A stretch of 64,000 nucleotides of DNA from Kingdonia uniflora (Eukaryota > Streptophyta > Magnoliopsida > Ranunculales > Circaeasteraceae), in contig JACGCM010002890.1 in the NCBI GenBank assembly GCA_014058105.1, positions 1,302,001-1,366,000 of the forward strand, in the 5' to 3' direction. The notes under the pieces were generated by a model that did no database searches, was not told the DNA's origin, and saw nothing but the letters and a program-made list of their open reading frames with translations. Of this stretch, positions 1 to 10,200 are shown one piece after another (the first letter of the stretch is position 1; the number at the start of each line of letters is the position of its first letter). The position numbers were made by a program, and so were the translations under genes.

Positions 1-999
1 TTAGGACTTTAGTTTATCATATCATCCAGCATTTGGAATAATTATGGGATTATCCCGATTCATTTCATCTCATCATATCATATCATAGCAGTTTTGCATA
101 TTCTCAATTTATCGTCTCTTACTGTTACCGTAGCTTCCGCATTACTCATCTCCCTCTTCCTTTCCTCTTCTTTATAGAATCAGCTTTATTAGCGTGGTTG
201 TTTAACCTGGTTGGGTTAGAGGGGGGCGTGGTTTGCTCACTCTTGTGTATTATTTGCTTTCTGTGATCAGATGGTTAGCAAGTTGTGGTTCTTTATGAGT
301 TTCATAGTAGTTTTTGAGGACATCGGTTGGTGCTTGGTCTCTGTGGATGGAGATTTTTATAGATTATTTCATCTGCTGGTTTAGTAGTTGCGCGTGGCGC
401 TGCAGGCTTCAACAGTGTTTGAATTGTAGTTTATAGTATTGGTATTACCCTTGCCTTCTGGCTTGTACCCTGATAGATTTATTTGGGTTATTGTACTTCT
501 CTATTAGATATATGTGGCTGACTTGGTATATAGTATTTTTATTATCAACAAACATTATACTTTATTTTCATATTATTCATCTCATTGATTGGTATAATTG
601 TTTAGCTATTTTTGGGTGTTAGTGAGCCGTGGTTTTGCTCACTCTCGTATCCCCCAGGTTGTTACAGGTTTTGCTGAGGATTTCAGCTGTGTTTGGAGAC
701 AGTTTTGCTACTGCAGATTTGTTCTTGTTATTGTATTCTTGTAAGATCCTAGATTTTGGCGCTGTATATTATTCGAGATATTGTATTGATGTTTCAGTTT
801 GATATATATATATATATATATATCTTTTGCTTTCGTTGTATTCTTCTTTTGCTCTGTTGATGCTAATTTGAATAACTGGGCCTGAACTTGTCTATGACTT
901 GGTCGTTTGTGGGGCAAATCGGTTGGATTCCCCGACCTGCATACCCTGGTTGTCCATGTTTTAATCATTATTCTGACTATTGGATTTTGGGGCGTGACA
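1..999 (+). mobile_element. Probable Ty3/gypsy (chromovirus-like) LTR fragment
   Basis: No gene is visible in this kilobase. The segment ends at 999 with TTTTGGGGCGTGACA, a typical 3' terminus of plant chromovirus (Tekay/Del-type) LTRs. Two related phrases (cgtggtttgctcactct near 230 and cgtggttttgctcactct near 626) suggest internal repetition within the LTR. No initiator-Met primer site follows position 999; the sequence passes straight into Copia 3' untranslated sequence, so this is a truncated or solo fragment. The family assignment rests on the terminus only. Confidence 0.35.
802..823. repeat. (AT)n microsatellite
   Basis: About eleven AT dinucleotides inside the LTR-like segment. Confidence 0.9.
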
Positions 1000-1495
1000 G
1001 GGTTGTATGTGCTTCTTCACTTTATAAAAATGAATAATGAGTTCAAGACTCTGATAACTTATTATTCTTATACGTTGAAGATTGTCGTCGACTACGTAAA
1101 TGTTCAAGTCCAAGGACATCTTTACTAAAGTGCATCTTTATATATCAAAACCGTACTCTCGTTTATTTTCTTATTCCTTTCTCCTTCCTGAAAGTTTTTA
1201 AAAAGTTGGGGATTGTTAAATTTTTTCAAAACTTACCTTTATGAGGGTTTGACCCCTTGACCTCTTGGTCACTTTCATAGCCATGTGACTCTTGTTCCCA
1301 AACTAAAGCCTAAAAATTTAGTCCCACATTGTTTGTAAACTATATATAGTGGAACTAAACATATTAGGTAGTGCTCAAATGACATGTGTGCAACATGTAA
1401 CTAAGAGAGAGTGTATATGTGTGTAAGTGTGTGAAAGAATTTTATACCCTTGACACATTTGGACCTCTCTTAGGTGGCCCAGTGGGCCGATCCGG

Positions 1496-1797
1496 CTTGG
1501 GCTCGGGTTCGGGCAATTGGCTCTGGAGGTCCAGGTGGCCTTTTGGGCTTGTGCTTAAACAACTTGGACTTAGCTTGGTCTCTCGTACACGTTTTCCTCC
1601 CAACGGCTAGTAGACCTGATTCTTCGGGACACGTACTCACAAAAGGCTTGGGCTCGGGTTTGGGCAATTGACTCTGGAGACCCAGGTGGCCCTTTGGGCT
1701 TGGGCTTAAACAACTTTGACTTGGCTTGGTCTCTCGTACACGTTTTTCTCCCAACGGCTAGTAGACCTGATCCTTCGGGACACGTATTCACAAAAGC
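1496..1797 (+). repeat. 151-bp tandem duplication inside the Copia LTR
   Basis: Two head-to-tail copies start at 1496 and 1647, both with cttgggctcgggt. They share the phrase gtctctcgtacacgtttt and differ at few positions. Open frames across this stretch on both strands are by-products of the duplication. Confidence 0.9.
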
Positions 1798-2057
1798 TAT
1801 AAATACCCTATTTGTTTCTTCTCAAAACACAGAACAAAAACACAGTTCATTTATTCATCCCTTTCTCTCTCTGTCATTACTATCGACAGTTCATATCTTT
1901 CTCTCTCTTGGTTTCGCTGAGGTACTAGCGTCGGTACTGAAACTACTGTATTGATCATTGTTCGTTGTATCCTATAAGAGATTAGACTGTTATTACTTGT
2001 ACCTGGGGTAAGTCGAAATACTCTTTAAAGAAAGTGCGATCCACGTCTCGAGCCTTT

Positions 2058-2177
2058 CTTTTACTGCTTTTGTACTGCCAACTTGCAGCTATATTGCTAC
2101 TACACTTTCAACCTGTTCTTTTACTGCTACTGTACTTCCAACCTGCTACTATATTGCTACTACACTTTCAACCTGTT
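2058..2177 (+). repeat. 60-bp tandem duplication in the LTR 3' part
   Basis: Two adjacent units at 2058-2117 and 2118-2177, each beginning cttttactgc and containing atattgctactacacttt. Confidence 0.85.
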
Positions 2178-2304
2178 GCTTGCTCTGTTGTTGTTGTACA
2201 TCCGACCTCTATTTGTTGTTGTACTTCATTGCTTGCTGCGACACAGAGTTACTGTTCCGTTATGGGGAAAACTATTTTTTAGGTTCCTTAAATTTATTTT
2301 AACA

Positions 2305-2804
2305 AAAAGCCTGAAGGGGCCAATTTAAATTTTCTCAAATGTAAACTCCACATTCCACATCACATATTTGGTTTGTTGGAAACAAAGTAGTAGTACTATA
2401 TTAGACCAGAAACTGGTAATAGAAATGTAAAAGTAGAGAAGTGTAGTAGCTCTTTAAATCAGAAAAAAGAAGAAGAAGAAAAGTGTCATATGTGTGTGAT
2501 GATCCAATTTAATTCCCTCTCGTCTTCACCCACAAACAAACACTCAAATCAAACAAATATCACACCTAAACCCATTCTCTCTCTTCTTTTGTATCTTTGT
2601 CATTACTTTCATCTAAAACTCATCAAATCTCAACCGTTGATCGTCCCTTCTCCTTCAGGGGTATTTCTGTAAAACAACCAAAGAAATACTCACTCCCTTG
2701 TTTTCTGGAAAAGAAGAAAATCTGTGCCAATTGCCACAAATGTCGAAGGTATTTACTACGTCTTTTTGTGACTCATATCTATATATACGTTTGATTTATT
2801 ACCA
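2305..2804. other. Intergenic; 3' flank of the ATL gene
   Basis: No gene is seen. On the minus strand an AATAAA (tttatt, 2795-2800) lies a few bases past the ATL stop codon and could contribute to its 3' end, though it is closer than usual. Low-complexity GAA and CT tracts occur near 2465-2590. Confidence 0.4.
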
Positions 2805-3833
2805 TTATACCCCTGAGAGCCACCGAAAGAAGTTATTAATTTCGTCGCTATAACCATTTCCCTCCAAGTCCCAACTCCCCCCATTAATGCAAACCGCCGT
2901 GATATCACTCCGACGACCACTACCGGTAGTACTCTCCGTTCTCCGTCCACTCCCGGTAAAAAACCTCCCCGAAAACCGAAACGATGATGACGTGGAGGAT
3001 AGCTTGTCCACGTAGTCTCGCAACCACGGCACCCTAGTTCCTCCGGATCCCACCTCTGCCGCGACGTCAGATCCCGGCGGCTGAGCATTCTCGATCGAAT
3101 CTGACACACTATAACGAGCGGGTCCCACGGATGATATCTCCAATTCGGAGTGGTTTTCAACCGAGTATTGGAACGATCCCATTGAGATCGAGCGATTCGT
3201 AGTGTTGCCGGAATCTGACACACTAGTATTTTCCCGACGACTCACGTTGCCGATTTCGAGTCGAAAACTAACGTTTCCAGTGGAAGACAAATTAAAGAGC
3301 TTGGAGTAACTCTCCGACTTCTCGAGATCGATCGTCGATCGGCACAACGGACACGTGAGGTTCGACACGAGCCACGTGTCGACGCATTCCGAGTGAAACG
3401 CATGACAACACACCGGAAGCAACCGGAGTTGGTCGTGCGGCTCAAACTTGGACAAACACACGGCGCAGTCTGCTGACCGGAGACCTTTAACGGCGTCAAA
3501 CGAGAAGAGCGGCAGAGAGTTGATCAGAGCTTGGTGAGGATGCTCTGGCGCCACGCGTCGACTCGAGATTCGCTGGTGATTCGGTTGCTCTAATGTCGCC
3601 ACATGTTCCTCATTATCATCTTCGTTGTTATTGTTGTTGTTTTGGTTTGGAGTTGAGCAGTTACGGTTGATACAGTTGAGGAGTAGGTGAAGCAAGGCGG
3701 ACATAACGAAGACTATAAGGACGACGCCGAAGATGATGATGATGCTCGGGTTTAATGAGGCCTTATCAGATGGCGTTTTTGATGATAATTGTTGTGTTGG
3801 TGTTAGAGAGATGAAATCGAGTATTCGATGCAT
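2805..3833 (-). CDS. ATL4: RING-H2 E3 ubiquitin-protein ligase, ATL family (ATL4-like)
   Basis: A single-exon 342-residue protein, intronless as is usual for ATLs. Residues 31-54 form a hydrophobic membrane segment (IIIIFGVVLIVFVMSALLHL). A low-complexity Asn/acidic linker follows (64-76). The RING-H2 zinc site has all eight ligands: C123, C126, C142, H144, H147, C150, C161 and C164, with W154 at the conserved E2-facing position. A short Gly-Leu just before the ring stands where ATLs carry the GLD motif. The tail has phrases shared with ATL4-type proteins (SFRLEIG, GRFFTGSGRR, FRWLSGV at the C-terminus). Expected role: a membrane-anchored ligase that transfers ubiquitin from an E2 to unknown substrates, often in stress or defence responses. 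The family call is firm; the exact orthologue is an inference from the C-terminal motifs. Confidence 0.92.
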   Translation of the reverse strand: MHRILDFISLTPTQQLSSKTPSDKASLNPSIIIIFGVVLIVFVMSALLHLLLNCINRNCSTPNQNNNNNNEDDNEEHVATLEQPNHQRISSRRVAPEHPHQALINSLPLFSFDAVKGLRSADCAVCLSKFEPHDQLRLLPVCCHAFHSECVDTWLVSNLTCPLCRSTIDLEKSESYSKLFNLSSTGNVSFRLEIGNVSRRENTSVSDSGNTTNRSISMGSFQYSVENHSELEISSVGPARYSVSDSIENAQPPGSDVAAEVGSGGTRVPWLRDYVDKLSSTSSSFRFSGRFFTGSGRRTESTTGSGRRSDITAVCINGGSWDLEGNGYSDEINNFFRWLSGV

Positions 3834-4300
3834 CTGATGAGCTTTTTATATCTCTCTAAAAACCCAAAAACTTCTCTTTAGAATTGTGATTGTGAGAATG
3901 AGAGAGAGAGAGAGACATAAATGCTTGCTCAACTCACATTGAATTGAATTGAGTTGGGTTGGGGACGAGTGTTTGTGTCACGTGAACTGCACGCTTTTGC
4001 GGTGAGAGAGAAAAAGAGTAAATACTACGATACGACGTACAAGCAGATAACAACGTGACTACTACACTTTAGTGAGAGAAATCACAGAGACTTGAATGCT
4101 GATAGAGAAAGACTGATGTGATTGTGAAGAAGAAGGAGAAGGGGGAAGAGTTGGGAGTTTTATTGTTGGTTTGTTCTAAACAACATACTTATTATTTAGT
4201 GTTTAAGTCGACACGTGGCAGATGGATTTGGTCCACCTACACCGGTTTTCTCTCTCTATATAGTTGTACAAGTAGAAACACTCTTTGGGGGAGTGGTTGT
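3834..4300 (-). promoter_or_regulatory. 5' leader and promoter region of the ATL gene
   Basis: A (GA)n tract lies at about 3900-3915. A G-box CACGTG is at 3979-3984 (inside gtcacgtgaac), and an ABRE/G-box CACGTGGC is at 4212-4219. A TATA-like ctatatag lies near 4257-4263 and reads on both strands. If that TATA is used, the ABRE would fall just downstream of the start site. These are sequence matches only; they would fit the ABA or stress response common in this family. Confidence 0.35.
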
Positions 4301-6857
4301 TGGACTTGAACTTCTTTTCTTCTACTTAAAACTGAATCAATGGTGGAGATTTAGTATCAAAAGCCAATTACTACATTTTGGATTTATTTCTGACTTTATC
4401 TAGTTGTTTAGCTGGGATGTTGATTTTTTTTTAACTTCTTCAATTTCCAGTGTCTGTTTATTTCTCCAATCTTTATTAGGAAGGAGGCTAATAAAGATGG
4501 AACATGTGAGTACATCTCCAATCGTGGTATAGTTTAATCAAGTTTATCAATTCAAATGCCTACATATTTGCGGCAATTGGGTAGTTGTCAAAAACAATAC
4601 TCCAAATATTCAAAGTTTTGTTTTCTTGTTTATGCCCACCGCGTTGTAACAAGCATTTATTCATGGACACCATAAAGAGACACTAATAATGGAAGTTCGA
4701 CCGGAGGTAAATCTTAGCTAGCATTGTGGCACATTCAAGAGCAAAATGTCTGTTTTGATTCAGACCAGCTCGAGTAAACTATAGGAGGGAAGGCCTACAA
4801 AGCTACACTTAAAAATGGTGGTTGAACTTGAAGGATAGGCGGTACCAAAAACAATGAGAAACAGAAAACAACATCGAACAAGACTGGAAGATCTAGATTC
4901 TCGGATGGCAACTGCGAGTCAGCTAAGGCTAAGGACCAGGAGGGAAGGGAACAATTTGACAAATAACTTCTAAATATTTATACTGGAATGAGCAGTTTCA
5001 AACATTGCAATAGGAAGGTAAGGGAAGTTACAAGCAATGGAGATTACCAGAGTACACTTAATCTGATACAGTAATCATTTCCTGGCGTTCTACTAATATA
5101 GAGCGGTTATTAACTTATGAGGACAAACATACAGAGGTTTTACTGTAATTAGAATTAGACATATTTAGGCTAAGTGAGTGGGCCCTCCGGCATAACTGTA
5201 CTCTTTTATTGGAAAAAGAATGGTAAGTGCAAATGGCTTCCAATGCACTTTTCGCATGATGTTTCACTCCCTGAAACTTGCATAGAATTATGGCTCCATC
5301 CGTTATCTGCATTATTAGATTGCTAGTGGTGCTCAGTTTACCAAAACAAAAACAACTATTTTTAAGCTGATATCTTTAGTCTACATTACTTCTCCACCTT
5401 CATATCATAAATAAATTAACAATTTAGGATTTAGGAAAATAATATTCTAGCAGTCAAAGAATGTCATGCAACATATTGTATAATTGTAATGTACATGTTC
5501 TGTCATGTTTATAAGTCAGATGTTTTGGTATCCATGAGTTATCTGATGACTCATTATTCATCACTGACTTTCTCTAATTAATCCGTTGGTTACTCCAAAG
5601 TCACGACATTCTATCTCATCCTCATTTTCACTGATCAACAGGACATATTCTATCGGTATCTTAGCAGTCTTGCAGCTCAACATTAGCGATCTCCACTCGT
5701 CACATGTACTTCAGAATTCACTATGCAATTTCAACTGTTAGTTGCAGGAATACTTAAATTTAAATAATAGTTCTGTTATGAGTAAATAATTCATTGCTTT
5801 CTTTGTACTCTTAACATGAGGTACTTTCTGTAAAACTGTAGTCATGCTTGGTTCATGATTGCCAACATGACATTAGTAGATTAATCAATTGGGGTCTAAA
5901 GAAGAACAAGAATTCTAGGGTTTACCTTAGACAGAGAACCCATAATAGTAACCTAATCAAACATTAGTTTCACCTTGTACTTTACAATAATAATTAAGTG
6001 ATAATAATTATTTTTAACATTCTCTTAGCTTTGAAGAGAAGAATACAGTGTCTGAAACAGATCAGATTCCCCATAAACTACACCAACAATTGAAATAAAG
6101 AAAGATAACTAAGTCTAGGACATACCCCTCACGTCTTCAGCTGCACAACGAGTTGCATCGGTAGAGACAGCACGACACTAACAAAATACCTACACAACCC
6201 TGTGGGAAAAGAACAAATGAACCAAAGAGGTTTTTGATATGCATGGATACTTCACAAGTCAGCAATGCCACAACTACACCATGCATGCTACTAATTACGA
6301 TCAAGAATCCGAGTTTTGCTAAATGGAAAAATACGAAGAAAACCTACATAACTGGAATATAAATTTCCAAGATGAGTAAGAATATGGTCATATTATACAC
6401 ACTAATGCAATGTATCAATCAAAAAATTCGAGGAAGAAAGCCCCTACAGGCAATAATATACATTTAGAGCCATAAACATTCACACTTCACATGCAACTAA
6501 AAGAGCTGTTGCTATTTACTATTTAGGGACACTATCAGAATACTTCAAGGACATGCCATGTAAATCAAGTAGCAATTCTTCAAATCAACGTAGCTATATC
6601 GATCTAAAGGAGATGCAGCGGAGAGCTTATACATAAATATATACAAGATAAAGCATATATGAACAAGTATAGTTTGATAACTATGTTATTCCCAAAATAA
6701 TTCAAAACCTGCTCCGAATTTTATACACCATTTATAAATAACTTTTGTAAATATCGTGAAAATTGCATTTCATAAGAAGAAGAAAAATGACAAGCATACA
6801 AAAATTGGACATTAAGCCGTATCAACGGCCACCTTAGTATACGAGGGGTAAAAGCAT
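4301..6857. other. Intergenic region, nothing recognised
   Basis: AT-rich sequence without a convincing coding frame, LTR terminus or long repeat. The part next to 6858 is presumably the ALG8 3' untranslated region. Short frames at 5115-5312 and 6721-6921 lack any family resemblance; the second overlaps the ALG8 last exon in another frame. Confidence 0.5.
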
Positions 6858-7252
6858 CTATGAGCATTTGATTATCCATCTTAGTTGCCATAACCAAGAG
6901 TACATGATTCCAACTGCACAATATATTGAGACCAACATAAGAGGCAGAAAGGGAAACCTATCACCAAAGATATAAGATTGTAAGAGCTGACCCCAAATCT
7001 CAACAACAAACAGACCCAATAGATAACACGTTCCAACCCATCCAACTATCACTTGATCTCCGTTTGTAGAGCCAACCGCCTTTTCTTTGAACCCCTTTGT
7101 GGAGTCATCTCCTTTAGTTGATGATGCTGCAGATTTGCTAAACTGTTGGATAAAGCCAGAGTACATGAGAAGGGCGTGGAGCAGTAATAGTAACACTTTT
7201 ATCGGGTACTCTTCGGCTCCAAATAGTAGAGGAAACATTGAGTAGCAGGACA
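6858..7252 (-). CDS. ALG8: ALG8 exon 4 (last coding exon)
   Basis: Begins after TGCAACAG at 7253; its first two bases complete a Val codon split with exon 3. It encodes [19 protein letters not shown], a Ser/Thr/Lys-rich loop ([11 protein letters not shown]), and the final membrane spans ending [14 protein letters not shown]. The stop is TAG at 6858-6860. Confidence 0.9.
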
Positions 7253-10200
7253 CTGTTGCAGAAGAAACATTGCGGTCAAAGAAAATTCAAGAATAACCAA
7301 AGAAAATTCAAGAATAACTGATGGATCATCGTTAAATGGGTGAGAACATAATTGTAAGATTACAAGAACTATGCTAAAATAATATTCAAGAAAAACATTC
7401 AATAGAGTAAATTAGAGAAGTATATTGATTCAGGAGAAAGACTTTGCAAGATCTCCATTAATAACAGTTTGTCCTAAGAGCAAGTCTGCTACATCCCTTC
7501 TGACAGAAAACAGGATGATATACATATTGCTTTTGAACAGCAAGCAAGTGTTTTTTCAAAGAAACACGGTCACTAAGAAAATAAGTAAGAAAAACCGAAA
7601 GAAAACAACGATTAACGATGATCCATAGATAACTAGCTCGTCACTTGATGAGTTAGCCTAAGTAATCTACTGACTACCCACTATGGGCATTCATTTATAG
7701 CTAGTTCGTCACTTGATGAGCTAGCTTATGTAATCTACTGATTACCCACTATGGACATTCATTCATAGCTAGCTCATCAAGTAATCTACTGACTACCCAC
7801 TATGGACATTCATTCATAGCTGGCTCGTCACTTGATGAGTTAGCCTAAGTAATCTACTGACTACCCGCTATGGATATTCATACATAGATAGCTTGCATTA
7901 ACTACCCAAGTCGTCCGATAATCTCGGAAGGGTAGAGAAGGAATAAACAAATACCTAGGGCAAAGAGCCCTAGCCTCCAAAATGTTTATAAAAGGAAGAC
8001 CTACACCAAAAGGTGGGGGACATCTTCACTCTCCAAAAAAGACACTGTAGCAGCTAAACCCTAGCAACTCTTGGATGACGTGGTGCGCTACCAAGAGGGC
8101 TACAAGCCATCAATCCTCAATCAAAGATCACCCCCAATCAGTCTAAAGATCTTGTAGCCCAGAAACGAAGGATACTACAGTGGCACCGTCTGAGGTCTCG
8201 AACGAGAGAACACGTATTCTACAACTTGAAAAGATGGAATTACGAAGATGAGAGAACGAATTCTCTTTGTTTGTTTTTTCACGATTGGCGTGGTCGAGAA
8301 CACTAATTTGAAGATTTGAAAGGCTTTGTCAACTTTGGGTTTGTTGATCAGCATCTAAAATCATCAAAGCTCGATAGAATTTGAACGGGGAGTATACATT
8401 AAAGATTCAGAAAGTTTTATTTTCACCGAGGAGGTTAACCTCTTGAACAATGTACTTATAGCTCTTGTTCTGCCCCTTTCGATTAGATTTACGAAAAAAG
8501 AAATTTTCACAATTTGAGATCATAAGACTGAAATTTTATTGTACAAGATCACCATACTGTCATGTCAAAATAGAAATGGATAACTTTGGTATCTTGCTAA
8601 TGCCACTTAAGGTTTGTGGCTTTATAGAAAGTCAGGCTTTTGCGATGGAGTTGTTCTGAAGATATGCATAGGCATGTACATGTCTCACATGACACACTAC
8701 TCATAGCTTTGACTTATGCTTCTTGTTTCATTTAATAATATAGACAGAGTTTAATTTAGATCTTAATGAAGCTCTTTTTATATGATTAGGCATCTTATTA
8801 GGTACTAATCATGGTTTAGCTAGAGAGCTTACTTTGTTAACAGCTGATACCGTGATACGTTTCACACATAAAACTGAGGTTTGGATCACATTGTTAAAGA
8901 TACGTTAAGGCCAAACTTGAACTTTTAACGGATTGGACACGTATACATCATTTACCAATTTGCTTTATTAAGTCTTCCGAGTAGTATTCCCAGAGAGGAA
9001 CTCTTATTTCAACTGTTATGGCGTGCCTCCCGTAGGTGCTCGCTTAAACTTGCCATGCCCATTTGATCATCCAATTCATCAACGTTTGGGATCAACGTTG
9101 TATGTCCTTTGTTATTGCTCATATTGGTCTGGTTGGGCTTTAGACCCTTGGTACTTTTTGTAGGATCATTACAAGAATTCTGTTTCTTCTTTTCTGTATC
9201 TCCCATGAGCTTGCCTCCTTGGGTTATTTTGGTTCTGTAATATATTATCCTCCTACTATGCCTAGTTATATATATATATATATATATATATGCTGCGGGC
9301 CTTAGACCCTTGGTACTTTTAGTAGGATCATTACCAGAATTCTGTTTCTTCTTTTCTGTATCTTTCATGAGCTTGCCTCCCTGGGTTATTTTGGTTCTGT
9401 AATATATTATCCTCCTACTATGCCTAGTTATATATATATGCTGCTGCTGAAAAGATGTATCTTTAACTTGTTGGTTTAATTGTGTGAAGATTAAGAACAC
9501 TAATCATAGTTCTGTTGTTTGGTTTTTGTTATTCTAAGGTTACCCTTGATAAATCTCGAGCATCACTTCCTTGATCCAATGGGTATTCGGATAAAGTTTA
9601 TGTTATAACAAAGTTTCGGTTGACAAGCTAGATGGATCCGAGCTGCCGAGAAGGTGTGTAGTGGTCTCACCTCTCGTTAGATATAGACCGCTGATCTAAA
9701 ATCCAATTGGAGTACCCAAGTTCTACGAAAAAAAAATTCTCGCCAAATAGCTCTGTGAACCTGGAAGGTGCTTAAGATGGAAGTCATCACATACTTTCTG
9801 GGAAGCACCAACAAAATTCCAAGCACTGAAGCCAGATTATAAGTGTACTTCATACTTTTGGTGAGCGTGGGGAAAGTGGAAAAGCAGGAAGTCTTGTTAC
9901 CTTTCGACTACCTGACCAAGACAAGCCTTTTGAATCTTCCAAGGCTAAGCAAAATAGGGAAGCTGAGCTAATTTATGAAATAAGACAAGCCCTTTGAATC
10001 TTCCAAGACCACCTGTAACTCTCTAATACAAGCTGAAGAAATAAGTACAACTGATAATCTACTTCACCAATTTCATTGTCCATCATGGCGCATTCATATT
10101 CTGCAATACTTAAGCCGCAAAACTGATAACAACCGGTCAAGGAAGCGGCTACAAGACCACCAAGCTCGCCATCAGAAGCAAGATTTACCAAATAAAAAGT

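Larger units (their letters stand above)
1000..2304 (+). mobile_element. 3' end of a Ty1/copia element: 3' UTR, PPT and LTR
   Basis: Positions 1000-1213 resemble the 3' untranslated region of Copia C2 (shared phrases such as gttcaaga and gttcaagtc). The purine tract gttggggat at about 1205-1213 lies directly before TGTTAAA at 1214, as gcaggggat does before TGTTGGG in C2. The LTR runs 1214 to about 2304, ending ttttaaca. It carries a TATA-like ctataaatacc near 1797 and the lineage's G-rich motif gggcttgggctcggg. There is no internal coding sequence. The other end of the element was lost, since chromovirus-like sequence abuts at 999. Confidence 0.65.

Noticed and set aside
1470..1791. Overlapping ORFs on both strands in the duplicated LTR part
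   Set aside because: Open frames arise from G/C-rich duplicated LTR sequence on both strands; no protein family.
2756..3223. 155-residue minus ORF overlapping the ATL gene
   Set aside because: Shadow frame of the ATL coding sequence, low complexity, no motif.
6721..6921. Minus ORF at the ALG8 3' end
   Set aside because: Alternative frame of exon 4 and its 3' untranslated region.
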